Positions 8,339 to 16,536 are shown, numbered from the stretch's first letter. The stretch is DNA of 53,139 nt from a bacterium (GCA_004560305.1 SFVI01000007.1:1-53139), one strand, 5' to 3'. Notes: generated by a model from the sequence alone, not told the origin. Program-made: numbers and translations.

Positions 8339-8409
8339 CTATAGAAATGATAATAACAACCATAGGCGAAATTTATAACAAACCATAGTTGACTTTACCT
8401 ATTCTATAG
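8339..8409. promoter_or_regulatory. Putative operator repeats between divergent genes
   Basis: CTATAG occurs at 8339-8344 and 8404-8409. Two near-identical direct repeats, AACAACCATAG (8355-8365) and AACAAACCATAG (8377-8388), lie between them about two helical turns apart. They flank the rightward -35 box. This is a plausible binding array for the adjacent XRE regulator; that link is inferred from position only. Confidence 0.5.
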
Positions 8410-8417
8410 TTTATAAT
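8389..8417 (+). promoter_or_regulatory. Sigma-A promoter of the 73-residue gene
   Basis: TTGACT and TATAAT are separated by 17 bases, 36 bases upstream of the ATG at 8453. A CTATAG element lies inside the spacer, where a bound regulator would occlude RNA polymerase. Confidence 0.75.
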
Positions 8418-8452
8418 TTCAGAAAACCTTAGCGATAAGCCGGAGATATGCA

Positions 8453-8674
8453 ATGGAACGCCAGCCCACAGAGAAAGAGATCGGCCGGGAAGCCTTTGCC
8501 CTGTACGCCCGGGCAGTCGCCGCCTTCCAGTCAGGGGAAGCGCTGCTGCCCCTTGGCTCGGAGAAGGCCCGGGCGGCTATGGCGCTTCTGGATGCTCTGC
8601 CCAGTCTCACGCCGGAGCAGCAGCGCATCCAGGCAGAATTAACGGAATATATGGAGAAAAGCGGCTGCCTTTAG
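8453..8674 (+). CDS. Small hypothetical protein (73 residues)
   Basis: This short, soluble, helical, Ala/Glu-rich protein (MERQPTEKEIGREAFALYARAV...) resembles no family I recognise. It is supported as real by a strong sigma-A promoter 36 bases upstream, a GGAG about seven bases before the ATG, and a hairpin terminator overlapping its stop codon. It is divergent from the XRE regulator and probably under its control, a layout often seen for small regulator-linked effectors. There are no membrane segments or cysteine clusters; a single Cys is second from the C-terminus. Confidence 0.7.
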   Translation: MERQPTEKEIGREAFALYARAVAAFQSGEALLPLGSEKARAAMALLDALPSLTPEQQRIQAELTEYMEKSGCL

Positions 8675-8690
8675 ACAGCCGCTTTCAATT
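8658..8690. terminator. Bidirectional terminator
   Basis: AAAGCGGCTG (8658-8667) pairs with CAGCCGCTTT (8676-8685). A-rich and T-rich flanks on both sides suit it to ending both the rightward small gene, whose stop codon sits in the loop, and the leftward phosphatidyltransferase gene. Confidence 0.8.
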
Positions 8691-8693
8691 ATT

Positions 8694-9230
8694 TCACTCC
8701 CGCCTCTCCCCGTGCTGCAGCAGGATCCTCTGGAAATTCAGCATGTAGCCCAACAGGCAAAGGGCCATCAGCACGCCGCAGAGTATCACCCCCAGGTCAA
8801 TGACCCGCCCAGGCACCTGGGGGAAGGCCAGGGCCGCGATCATCACCACGTAGACGCAGGCGGTGCACAGCTTACCATACCATTTGGCCGAATACACATG
8901 GCCGGTGACCCGCAGCACGTGCAGACTCATGATCCCCAAACTCAGCTCCCGGAGGACGTGCAGTCCCAGCAGCAGCCATACGCTGGGGGTCCGCCACAGG
9001 GCGCAGAGCATCATGGTCGCCTGGATCAGTTTGTCGGCCACCGGGTCCAGCGCCCGGCCCAGCTCCGTCTCCATGTGGAAGCGCCGGGCAATGGCTCCGT
9101 CCAGCACGTCCGAGGCTGCCGCCAGCAGCAGCACCCCCATGGCTGCCATAACCTTGTCCTGGGTATACAGCAGGGCGAAAACCGGCACCAGGAAAATCCG
9201 TCCGATGCTGATCATATTGGGGATGCTCAT
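8694..9230 (-). CDS. CDP-alcohol phosphatidyltransferase family protein (PgsA-like)
   Basis: This 178-residue integral membrane enzyme transfers a phosphatidyl group from CDP-diacylglycerol to an alcohol. The full family signature DG-x2-AR-x8-G-x3-D-x3-D is present, with D44, G45, A48, R49, G58, D62 and D66 in DVLDGAIARRF...GRALDPVADK. Several hydrophobic segments follow, ending in a basic tail. Length and start (MSIPNMISIGRIFLVPVF) fit PgsA, CDP-diacylglycerol-glycerol-3-phosphate 3-phosphatidyltransferase, but the acceptor cannot be read from sequence and a cardiolipin-type CDP transferase is an alternative. The ribosome site is AGGAGGAAG. It is transcribed alone. Confidence 0.92.
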   Translation of the reverse strand: MSIPNMISIGRIFLVPVFALLYTQDKVMAAMGVLLLAAASDVLDGAIARRFHMETELGRALDPVADKLIQATMMLCALWRTPSVWLLLGLHVLRELSLGIMSLHVLRVTGHVYSAKWYGKLCTACVYVVMIAALAFPQVPGRVIDLGVILCGVLMALCLLGYMLNFQRILLQHGERRE

Positions 9231-9311
9231 GGCGCTTCCTCCTTCTTATTTCAACTATATATAATGTATGCTTAGGTTTTCCTTTTTGTGCCGCTCTTAT
9301 GCAGCTTGCTC

Positions 9312-9339
9312 TTGAATTTAAAGATATTGATGGTATAAT
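9312..9339 (+). promoter_or_regulatory. Promoter of the envelope operon
   Basis: TTGAAT, a 16-base spacer and TATAAT are preceded by an extended TGG. The site is about 38 bases upstream of the first gene of the 9377-13442 operon. Confidence 0.65.
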
Positions 9340-9376
9340 AGCAAAGCTATAGAAATTAAAATGGAGGATTGTGCAG

Positions 9377-10108
9377 TTGGACGGCTTGAAAACCTCTTTC
9401 AATATAAATCCCCTGCTGCTGGGCGGCATCGCGGTGCTGGCCCTGATTGCCGCCATCGCCCTGGTAGCATATCGTAAGCATTATCGGATCAATGTTTTTT
9501 TTGCCCTGCTGGCCATCCTGTTTTGCAGCGGCGCCATGCTGCTGACCGCTGTGGGCTGCAGCGTGGGGACCGTGTACGCCAAGCCCGCCGGGGATCCCCG
9601 GGCTGCCGTTACCGGCTTCTTTGACGCGCTGGTCACCGGGGACTATGACAGAGCCTATGCCCTGATGAAGGATCATGCCGGCCTGGGTCTGGAAAAAGAG
9701 CCGGAGAGTGAGCCGGCCCGGCTGGTCTATTCCGCACTGAAGGACAGCTATCACTATGAACTGATTGGCGACTGCCAGGTGACCATGCTGAAGGCCACCC
9801 AGCGGGTGTCCATGCGTTATCTGGATGTGGCAAAGCTCACCGGAGACCTGGGGGATCTGACCCAGGAGAAGCTGAAAACCATCGTCCAGACCCGGGACCG
9901 GGATCAGGTTTATGATGACAACGACCAGTACCTGCCCGCCGTCACCCAGGAAGCCTATACCAATGCCCTGAAGCAGGTGCTGAAGACCGCCAAAAACAGC
10001 TACACCAACATTGAATTTGACCTGAATCTGGAATATCGCAGCGGCAAGTGGCAGGTTCTCACCGCCCCTGAGCTGCTGGTGGCCCTCACCGGCGGCACCG
10101 GGACCTGA
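9377..10108 (+). CDS. Membrane-anchored protein with extracytoplasmic NTF2-like domain
   Basis: This protein of about 243 residues has two N-terminal hydrophobic segments (about 12-30 and 38-58) and then a soluble region. That region has the pattern of an NTF2-like/DUF4878-type fold (RAAVTGFFDALVTGDYDRAYALM, ending NLEYRSGKWQV). The TTG at 9377 is chosen because GGAGG is nine bases before it; the GTG at 9371 is too close to the same site. It is first in a tightly packed operon with a NAGPA-domain protein, an Lgt-like protein and an ECF S component, which suggests an envelope role. No specific function is recognised. Confidence 0.75.
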   Translation: MDGLKTSFNINPLLLGGIAVLALIAAIALVAYRKHYRINVFFALLAILFCSGAMLLTAVGCSVGTVYAKPAGDPRAAVTGFFDALVTGDYDRAYALMKDHAGLGLEKEPESEPARLVYSALKDSYHYELIGDCQVTMLKATQRVSMRYLDVAKLTGDLGDLTQEKLKTIVQTRDRDQVYDDNDQYLPAVTQEAYTNALKQVLKTAKNSYTNIEFDLNLEYRSGKWQVLTAPELLVALTGGTGT

Positions 10109-10124
10109 AGGGAGGCGGTCATTC

Positions 10125-11543
10125 ATGGACAGAGAATACGATCTGGAAGAACTTTTGCGGGAATTTTCCTCCCTGAACGAGGAGCCGGCAGAGCCGGAAC
10201 GGCCCGCGGCTCCCGCTCCAAAAGCGCCGGACCCTGCGCCCCCGGCTGCGCCCGCCACGGAGGCGGAGGAAGCCCCGGCAGAGACGTGGGAGGACGAACC
10301 CATTCGGCAGCCGCCCCAGGCCGGTGAAGCATCTCCCCCGGTGCTTTCCCCCCAGGCGGATGCGGAGGACTGGGAGGACGAAGAGGCTGCGCCTGCGCCG
10401 AAGAAGAATATTTTCTATGAGGTGCTGATGGCCTTTGCCGGGCTGATTTTCCTTGGCGTCACAGGCATCGCCCTGCTCTGGGTGGTGCTGAACGTCCACC
10501 CGGACGCGGGAACAGCCACCACTGTGGCCGGCGATACCCGGCTCAGTCTGACGGAAAATCTGGATATTTATATGAACAACGCCGCCAGTGACGCCCTGGG
10601 CGACCTGGCCTATATCCGCAAGATCTACACCATCGAGGAAAGTGCCACTGTCGCCCCGGTTCCCAATCCCAACGGCTTCGGCACCACCGATGATCCGGCG
10701 GTGATCCAGGCCCTGATCGACCAGGCCTGGGAGCTGCTGGAGGGGCAGGAGATGATCTGGAGCCCTGACGCGGACTTTGTCCCCGGGGAACCCATGCGTT
10801 ATTATTACGATGACACGATCCTGGTCATCCAGTGGAAGGAATACATCGAGGAGCGCTGCTGCACCTGTGCGGAGGTGAAGCTGGCCCACGGTTCCCAGCT
10901 CCGCCGCAAGCTGGCGGAGGATACCTACGGTTCCTCTGTGCAGCTCTACGCCTCGGAGATGGCCGCCGCCTCCAACGCCGTCATCGCCATCAACGGCGAC
11001 TTCTACAACTTCCGCAACCTGGGCATCACCGCCTACCAGCGCAAGCTCTACCGCAACAACCCCGCCACGGTGGACAGCTGCTTCTTCACCGCCGAGGGAG
11101 ATATGCTCTTCAGCCGGGCAGGGGAACTGATGAAAGCCGGAGAGACCGAGAAGTTCATCAAGGACAACAATGTGGTCTTTGCCATCGCCTTCGGCCCCGT
11201 GCTGGTGGACAAGGGGGAGCTGCAATACTGCGCCAGCTACCCCATCGGCGAGATCGACATGGAGTATTCCCGCTCCTGCATCGCCCAGAAGGACACCCTG
11301 CACTACTTCCTCATGACCATCAACCACACCGATGACGCCCGGCCCCGGGCCAACATCAATGAGCTGGCCCGCTTTGTCCACAGCAAGGATGTGATCAAGG
11401 CCTACACCCTGGACGGCGGCCAGACGGCAGAGATCGTCATGATGGGCGGCCCGGTGAACAAGGTGGACTTCGGCAACGAACGCGCAGTCAGTGACATTCT
11501 CTATTTTGCCACCGCCATCCCCTCCCAGGAGGTGAGCCCATGA
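10125..11543 (+). CDS. Membrane-anchored phosphodiester glycosidase (NAGPA domain) protein
   Basis: This 472-residue protein has a long acidic, Pro/Ala-rich cytoplasmic N-terminus (1-93), one membrane segment (about 98-124) and an extracytoplasmic region. The region ends in a NAGPA domain, the fold of N-acetylglucosamine-1-phosphodiester alpha-N-acetylglucosaminidase and bacterial relatives that cut sugar-phosphodiester bonds. Visible hallmarks are AINGDFYNF, AFGPVLVDKG and YTLDGGQTAEIV. In bacteria such domains act on wall or exopolysaccharide glycans; the substrate here is unknown. The ribosome site GGGAGG lies 16 bases after the previous gene. The stop overlaps the Lgt-like gene start by four bases (ATGA), indicating coupling. 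Confidence 0.88.
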   Translation: MDREYDLEELLREFSSLNEEPAEPERPAAPAPKAPDPAPPAAPATEAEEAPAETWEDEPIRQPPQAGEASPPVLSPQADAEDWEDEEAAPAPKKNIFYEVLMAFAGLIFLGVTGIALLWVVLNVHPDAGTATTVAGDTRLSLTENLDIYMNNAASDALGDLAYIRKIYTIEESATVAPVPNPNGFGTTDDPAVIQALIDQAWELLEGQEMIWSPDADFVPGEPMRYYYDDTILVIQWKEYIEERCCTCAEVKLAHGSQLRRKLAEDTYGSSVQLYASEMAAASNAVIAINGDFYNFRNLGITAYQRKLYRNNPATVDSCFFTAEGDMLFSRAGELMKAGETEKFIKDNNVVFAIAFGPVLVDKGELQYCASYPIGEIDMEYSRSCIAQKDTLHYFLMTINHTDDARPRANINELARFVHSKDVIKAYTLDGGQTAEIVMMGGPVNKVDFGNERAVSDILYFATAIPSQEVSP

Positions 11544-12544
11544 ACGCATCTATTGCCATATACAGTGGCTCCGTGGTCATTTACTGGAGCAGCATCATTA
11601 TCGGCTTTGGTCTTGCCGCCTGCCTGTGTTTGAGTCTGGCTCTGTTCACCGCCAACGGCGGCCGGGCCGCGGGAATGCTTCTGCTGCTGCCCCTGGCTTT
11701 GCTGTTCTCCATCCCCCTGTGCCGGGCCCTGCACTGGTACTGTCATATGGAGCAGTACACCGGCTTTTTCTCTGCCCTGACGGATTATTCCAGCGGCAGC
11801 TACTGTCTGCCCGGCGCCCTGCTGGGGGTTTGGCTGGCGGCGCTGCTGGTACATAAGCTGGGCTTTGCCTCCAGCACCGGCGCTTTGCTGGACGCCTTTG
11901 CCCCCGGCGCCGCGCTGGCCATCGCCTTTATCCGGCTCAGCGCCATCTTCGGCAGCACCTGCCGCAGCAAGATCACTTTCAGTTCTCCCCTGCTCCGGCA
12001 TCTGCCCCTGGCCTCCGCTGTGACCAATTCTTCCGGCGGCGTGGATTACCGCTTTGCCACCTTCTTTGTGCAGTTCATCATCATGCTGCTGCTTACCCTG
12101 TGGCTGGTGAAGTTCTACGGCCGGCGTGCGGGCTTTCCCATGCGCTCCGGCAGCCGGGACGGCAACGTGGCCAGAATGTTCCTGCTCAGCTACAGCGCGG
12201 TGGAGATCGTGCTGGACAGCACCCGCTACGATTCCAGCTTTTTCCCCTTCAACAGCTTCATCAGCATTGCCCAGGTGGTGGGAGCGCTGTGCGTGCTGGG
12301 TATACTTATTTATTACAGCGTTCACGCCGTCAAGGCCCGGGGGCTGCGGTTCTATCACTTTGCCCTGTGGTTTGGTTTTCTGCTGACCCTGGGCGCCGCA
12401 GGCGCTTCCGAGTATATGGTGCAGCGCCACGGCAGCTGGTATCTGGGCTGCTATACCGTCATGGGCCTGGGCTGCTATTTGATGGTGCTGCTGGTTTATC
12501 AGATGTATCTGCGCTGCTGCGCAAAGAGAAATAAAGGAGTGTAA
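11540..12544 (+). CDS. Lgt-like (prolipoprotein diacylglyceryl transferase superfamily) membrane protein
   Basis: This 334-residue polytopic membrane protein has about eight hydrophobic segments. The order of motifs resembles Lgt: a Ser/Gly segment at the GG(L/S) position (DYSSGSYCLPGALLG), DAFAPGAALAIAFIRLSAIF at the conserved GRxGNF arginine region, and RMFLLSYSAVEIVLDSTRYD at the YxxxRFxxEFxR region. The usual HGGL His is not evident, so it may be a paralogue rather than the cell's lipoprotein enzyme. It is coupled by a four-base overlap to the upstream NAGPA gene. The assignment rests on remote similarity and should be treated as probable only. Confidence 0.65.
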   Translation: MNASIAIYSGSVVIYWSSIIIGFGLAACLCLSLALFTANGGRAAGMLLLLPLALLFSIPLCRALHWYCHMEQYTGFFSALTDYSSGSYCLPGALLGVWLAALLVHKLGFASSTGALLDAFAPGAALAIAFIRLSAIFGSTCRSKITFSSPLLRHLPLASAVTNSSGGVDYRFATFFVQFIIMLLLTLWLVKFYGRRAGFPMRSGSRDGNVARMFLLSYSAVEIVLDSTRYDSSFFPFNSFISIAQVVGALCVLGILIYYSVHAVKARGLRFYHFALWFGFLLTLGAAGASEYMVQRHGSWYLGCYTVMGLGCYLMVLLVYQMYLRCCAKRNKGV

Positions 12545-12550
12545 GAAAAA

Positions 12551-12943
12551 ATGGCAAGCAAGAAAACAAAAATCATATCCGGCGTCGTTCTGGCGCTGCT
12601 GGTGGTGGCCGCGGTTCTGGCCCTGATCTTTCTCCGGCCCGACGCCAATCCCGGCAGCAAGGCCATTGAATTTCAGGTGACCCACAGCGATGGGCGCGTG
12701 GTTGTTTTCCCCATCCGCACCGATTCTGAGAACCTGCGGGGCGCTTTGGAGCAGAAGAACCTCATCGTCGGCGAGGAAGGCCCCTACGGGCTTTTCGTCA
12801 CCGAGATCGACGGTGAGGCCGCCGACGACAGCCAGCGCCAGTGGTGGTGCTTCACCAAGGACGGCGAGATGCTGAACACCGGCGTGGACGACACCATGAT
12901 CGCCGACGGGGAGCACTATGAGGCCTTCATCGACCTCTACTAA
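12551..12943 (+). CDS. DUF4430 domain-containing anchored protein
   Basis: This 130-residue protein has an N-terminal membrane anchor (about 7-28) and a DUF4430, transcobalamin C-terminal-like domain. The hallmark is QWWCFTKDGEMLNTGVDDTMIADGEHYE, where a Trp-rich strand is followed by a Gly-Val turn. DUF4430 domains are often found on surface proteins and next to ECF transporters, and may bind a ligand such as a corrinoid. This gene overlaps the ECF S-component gene by 26 bases. A cobalamin link is inference, because no cobalamin riboswitch is visible upstream. Confidence 0.85.
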   Translation: MASKKTKIISGVVLALLVVAAVLALIFLRPDANPGSKAIEFQVTHSDGRVVVFPIRTDSENLRGALEQKNLIVGEEGPYGLFVTEIDGEAADDSQRQWWCFTKDGEMLNTGVDDTMIADGEHYEAFIDLY

Positions 12944-13442
12944 GCCGAATCTCCGGGAACTGGCGCTGCTGGCCCTGATGGGGGCGCTGATGTTCGCCCT
13001 GCAGGTGGCCATGGCTTCCATCCCCAATGTGCACCTGACGGCGCTGCTGATCATCCTGACGGCCATCTTTTTCGGCTGGAAGTGTCTGTTCAGCGTGGCG
13101 GTTTTCGTCATTCTGGAGGCCTTTGTGTGGGGTTTTGGGCTGTGGTGGCTGTGTTACTGGTATCTTTGGCCCCTTTTGGCCATACCGGCGGTGCTGCTGC
13201 GGAAGAACCGCTCCGCCTTTTTGTGGGCGGTGCTGGCGGCCATCCATGGGCTGACCTTCGGCGCCTTCTGCTCCATCCCCTATCTGTTTATCGGGGGCTG
13301 GGAGCTGGCCCTCAGCTACTGGGTCAGCGGGCTGAGCTTTGATCTGATCCACTGCGGAGGGAACTTCGTGCTGACGCTGGTGCTCTTTAATCCCCTGTAC
13401 AAGGTGATGGACAAGCTGATGGAAATGCATAAGGCCCGCTGA
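12918..13442 (+). CDS. ECF transporter S component
   Basis: This 174-residue polytopic membrane protein has five to six hydrophobic segments. It starts with RELALLALMGALMFALQVAM, the helix-1 style of energy-coupling-factor substrate-binding subunits. Its length is typical of an S component, which captures a vitamin or cofactor and docks to a shared EcfA1A2T module; none of those genes is in the window. The chosen ATG lies inside the DUF4430 gene after GGGAG; an internal Met at about residue 21 is an alternative. Pairing with DUF4430 hints at a corrinoid-type ligand. It is the last gene of the operon and is followed by a terminator. Confidence 0.85.
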   Translation: MRPSSTSTKPNLRELALLALMGALMFALQVAMASIPNVHLTALLIILTAIFFGWKCLFSVAVFVILEAFVWGFGLWWLCYWYLWPLLAIPAVLLRKNRSAFLWAVLAAIHGLTFGAFCSIPYLFIGGWELALSYWVSGLSFDLIHCGGNFVLTLVLFNPLYKVMDKLMEMHKAR

Positions 13443-13467
13443 ATATGCGGAAATAACGAATAAAAAT

Positions 13468-13503
13468 AAGCTACTGCAATTGCTTTTGCAGTAGCTTTTT
13501 GTT
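13468..13503. terminator. Bidirectional terminator
   Basis: AAGCTACTGCAA (13468-13479) pairs with TTGCAGTAGCTT (13486-13497), with T-runs on both strands. It separates the envelope operon from the convergent glycosyltransferase operon. Confidence 0.85.
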
Positions 13504-13517
13504 GCTTTTTGATCGGA

Positions 13518-14012
13518 TCAGGCTTGCTTCTTTTCCCGGAGGCGGGTAAGCTCAATGCCTTCCTTGCCAGTGAGGTAGTCAATGGTCATTTCCAGCACAC
13601 AGACCCGGTGGAGGCTCCCGGCAATCTCGGCGGAGGGGTCAAGGTCCGGGGCATATTTCCGTCCCAGCACATCCAGGGCGGTTATCCTTGCCTGCTCATC
13701 CTCCAGCTGACGGATGGTGCCGAAGGCGATGACGCTGCGGTAACGGGTGGTATAAAGCGCCGGCACCACATCGTCCTGGGCGATGACACAGAAGGAAGCC
13801 TTGGGGCAGCGGGCGATAGCGTTCAGCTTGTGCCCCGTGGTGGCGCAGTGGAAATAGAGCCGGCCCCCATGATAGACATAGCTGATGGGCAGGGCGTAGG
13901 GATAGCCCTCCTCCCCGGCCAGGGCCAGCACGCCGGAAGAACCGGCGCGGAGGATCTCCTCCGCCTCGGCCTGAGGCAGCTGCTGGATTTTTCTGCGCAT
14001 TTCAGGTAGCAT
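13518..14012 (-). CDS. Pyridoxamine 5'-phosphate oxidase family protein
   Basis: This 164-residue cytoplasmic flavin-binding split-barrel protein belongs to the NimA/PNPOx-like group. Typical strands are GVLALAGEEGYPYALPISYVYHGGRLYFHCATTGHKLNAI and ASFCVIAQDDVVP. Members reduce nitro groups or bind FMN or F420; the substrate here is unknown. The start at 14012 has GAGG seven bases upstream. It is last of a leftward operon behind two glycosyltransferases, probably by co-transcription rather than shared chemistry. Confidence 0.9.
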   Translation of the reverse strand: MLPEMRRKIQQLPQAEAEEILRAGSSGVLALAGEEGYPYALPISYVYHGGRLYFHCATTGHKLNAIARCPKASFCVIAQDDVVPALYTTRYRSVIAFGTIRQLEDEQARITALDVLGRKYAPDLDPSAEIAGSLHRVCVLEMTIDYLTGKEGIELTRLREKKQA

Positions 14013-14021
14013 GGGGCAGCC

Positions 14022-14978
14022 TCACTTTTCCTGTTCCCAGGTGCGCTCACTGATGATGTACCTGGGACGCTGCTTGGTCTCCATATAGATCTTGCCGATA
14101 TACTCACCGATGATGCCCAGGCAGATCAGCTGAACGCCGCTGACGAAGCAGACGATGCAGGTCATGCTGGCCCAGCCAGCCACGGCCTTGCCGCAGAGAG
14201 CGGTAATCAGGGCCCAAAGGACACCGATGAAGCTGACCAGGGCCACAAACACGCCGAAGCCGGTGATCAGCCGCAGGGGCTTAACGGAGAGGCTGGTGAT
14301 GCCGTCCACCGCCAGGGCGATCATCTTCTTCAGGGGATAGTGGCTCTCGCCGGCGATGCGCTCCGCCCGGGAGTAGGACACGCTGGTGCTCTTGAAGCCT
14401 ACCAGGGGGATCATGCCCCGGAGGAACAGATTCACTTCCCTGAAGTTGGCAAACTCCTGCAGCACCCGGGAGCTGATGAGCCGGTAGTCGGCATGGTTAT
14501 AGACCACCTCGGCCCCCATCATGGCCAGGAACTTGTAGAAGCCCTGGGCAGTGGCCCGCTTGAAGAAGGTATCCGTCTCCCGGCTGGAGCGGACGCCGTA
14601 GACCACCTCGCAGCCGTCATGGTAGGCATCCACCATGGCGTCCATGGCGTTGATGTCATCCTGCCCGTCGCAGTCGATGGAGATGGTGATGTCGCACTGG
14701 TCCTTGGCCTCCATCAGTCCGGCCAGAACAGCGTTCTGGTGGCCCCGGTTGCGGCTCTGGCTGATGCCCAGGTAATGCTCGTCCCGGCGGGCCAGGTCAC
14801 AAATAATGTCCCAGGTTTTGTCCTTGCTGCCGTCGTTGACGAAGAGGACGCGGCTGTCCTCACGGATCTTGCCGGCGGCAGAGAGGGATTTGATCTTATC
14901 CAGGAACATGGGGGCGGTGATGGGCAGCACCTCCTGCTCGTTATAGCAGGGAATAACGATGAACAATCTGGGTGTCAT
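14022..14978 (-). CDS. Family 2 glycosyltransferase (GtrB/DPM1-like)
   Basis: This 318-residue enzyme has an N-terminal GT-A domain: FIVIPCYNEQEVLP, then VNDGSKDKTW, then ISIDCDGQDDINAM with the metal-binding DCDGQDD in place of DxD. Two C-terminal membrane segments follow (about 225-290). This layout is typical of polyprenyl-phosphate glycosyltransferases such as GtrB and ArnC, which load a sugar on undecaprenyl phosphate at the inner leaflet. Its start overlaps by four bases the stop of a polytopic GT-C-like protein, so the pair probably makes and then uses a lipid-linked sugar for surface glycosylation. Confidence 0.93.
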   Translation of the reverse strand: MTPRLFIVIPCYNEQEVLPITAPMFLDKIKSLSAAGKIREDSRVLFVNDGSKDKTWDIICDLARRDEHYLGISQSRNRGHQNAVLAGLMEAKDQCDITISIDCDGQDDINAMDAMVDAYHDGCEVVYGVRSSRETDTFFKRATAQGFYKFLAMMGAEVVYNHADYRLISSRVLQEFANFREVNLFLRGMIPLVGFKSTSVSYSRAERIAGESHYPLKKMIALAVDGITSLSVKPLRLITGFGVFVALVSFIGVLWALITALCGKAVAGWASMTCIVCFVSGVQLICLGIIGEYIGKIYMETKQRPRYIISERTWEQEK

Positions 14979-16438
14979 AGGCTTTCTCCTTTATCTTCCG
15001 GTTTGATCTGGCCGCAGAGAGCGGCCAGGATAATGAACATGGGGATGAGAGAATAATGGTAGCGGCTGGAGACCTCGATGAGCATATGGGCCAGGGTGAG
15101 GCCCAGGGTGTACAGAGGCAGCAGCAGGAAGGCCGAGGGCTGGTCCCCCTTCCAAAGGCGCGTCAGGCCCGCCAGAGCCAGAGTCAGGATCAGGTAATAA
15201 TAACAGTTGCAAATGACCATGCAAATCTTCACAAAGCCTTCGCTGCGGGTGAAGCGGTAGGTATAGCCTCCCAGCTCGTCATTGCCCAGGAAGGTGAAGA
15301 GCTTGGCGGCAAAGAGCCGGGGCAGATCCAGTTCATCGGACTGCAGCCGTTCCAGCACATGGGGCAGCATACTTTTCTGGGCCATGGGGGCACTGCCGCC
15401 CGCCTGGCGGCGGTATTCAAACAGAAGGTCCATGTCCTCACTGCTCCACTGGCCCAGGGTGTCCATATTGAAGCCCACATAGAGATTATAGACAGGCAGG
15501 CCGGCAGGCGCCTCCCCCAGCACCTGCTCCAGATGCCGGTCCCACAGCTTGCCGGAGAGCTGGAAGCACAGCAGCAGGGCAGTCAGGCACACAAGCCAGA
15601 AGCGCCACAGCTTGCCATCCTTCAGTTCCCGGCCCCGCAGCAGCAGGAGCCAGAGCAGCAGGGCGATGATCAGAATGGCGGAAATGGGGCGGACGGCATT
15701 GATGACCGCCAGCAGCAGACCAAGGCCCAGCCCCCAGGCCACAGCCGAAAGCAGGCCGGCCCTTCCCTGCCGCTTTTGCAGCAGGAGCATCAGCCACAAA
15801 AACAGCAGCACCAGGCAGGTATACAGCGGCTCGGAAAAGATCAGGGAGCCCAGCATGATGCGGCCGGGATAAAAGCCCCAGAGCAGCCCCGCCAGCACGG
15901 CAGGGGCAAGACCCGCCACCGCCAGGCAAATGGCAAAAATCAGCAGGGCGGACAGGCAGCTGAGCAGCAGGCCCAGCAGGGCGCCCATCAGCACAGACTC
16001 CCCAAAAAGACGGATAAAGGGGGCCAGGAAGCTGGAATAGCCCAGAATATGGGGGTACACGGCCACATACTCGGTACTGAAAATCTCCTGCCCGTAGGCC
16101 AGGCTGACGGCGCAGTCCCAATAGGTCTGATAGTCACTGAAGGGTTCAACGCGGATCAGCAAAATCCAGACAAGGCCGGTGACGAAGCACAGCAGCACCA
16201 CCGCCGCGCCGCATTTATTTTTCCCCAGGCGGGTGCAGAAGGTTTCAAAGCGGCGATAAAGCCTGCTGCGGCGTTTCAGCAGCAGGAAGGCCAGAGCCGC
16301 CAGAATGCCAACGGCCAGGGCCGCCAGGTAGGAAGGACTTTCCAGCCCCCGAACACCAGCCAGCGCCAGGGCCAGCGCCAGAACAAGCAGCAGGATGGTC
16401 AGCATGATTTGCCGGAAAAAACCGGACATTCTTTCCAT
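14975..16438 (-). CDS. Polytopic GT-C-type glycosyltransferase (family 39/83-like)
   Basis: This 487-residue integral membrane protein has about 11-12 hydrophobic segments. The first extracytoplasmic loop carries an acidic motif (VEPFSDYQTYWDCAV) where GT-C enzymes keep their catalytic Asp. It resembles mannosyltransferase and ArnT-like proteins that use polyprenyl-phosphate sugars on the outer face. It is followed with a four-base overlap by a GtrB-like enzyme, which supports a shared pathway. The start at 16438 has a well-placed promoter (16475-16503) but only a weak ribosome site (gaaggg, far upstream). Donor and acceptor are unknown. Confidence 0.85.
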   Translation of the reverse strand: MERMSGFFRQIMLTILLLVLALALALAGVRGLESPSYLAALAVGILAALAFLLLKRRSRLYRRFETFCTRLGKNKCGAAVVLLCFVTGLVWILLIRVEPFSDYQTYWDCAVSLAYGQEIFSTEYVAVYPHILGYSSFLAPFIRLFGESVLMGALLGLLLSCLSALLIFAICLAVAGLAPAVLAGLLWGFYPGRIMLGSLIFSEPLYTCLVLLFLWLMLLLQKRQGRAGLLSAVAWGLGLGLLLAVINAVRPISAILIIALLLWLLLLRGRELKDGKLWRFWLVCLTALLLCFQLSGKLWDRHLEQVLGEAPAGLPVYNLYVGFNMDTLGQWSSEDMDLLFEYRRQAGGSAPMAQKSMLPHVLERLQSDELDLPRLFAAKLFTFLGNDELGGYTYRFTRSEGFVKICMVICNCYYYLILTLALAGLTRLWKGDQPSAFLLLPLYTLGLTLAHMLIEVSSRYHYSLIPMFIILAALCGQIKPEDKGESL

Positions 16439-16474
16439 GGACGAAGTAAATCCCTTCTTTTATTTCACGATCTC

Positions 16475-16503
16475 ATTATATTCTTTCCCATGGTTTGCGT
16501 CAA
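16475..16503 (-). promoter_or_regulatory. Sigma-A promoter of the glycosyltransferase operon
   Basis: On the minus strand TTGACG, a 17-base spacer and TATAAT are present, about 37 bases upstream of the start at 16438. Confidence 0.8.
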
Positions 16504-16536
16504 GACAATAAAACAGTGGCGCATTGCGGGAAGATT

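Noticed and set aside
11501..13111. Minus-strand frame across the Lgt-like and DUF4430 genes
   Set aside because: It is antisense to three genes that are well supported by overlaps and ribosome sites.
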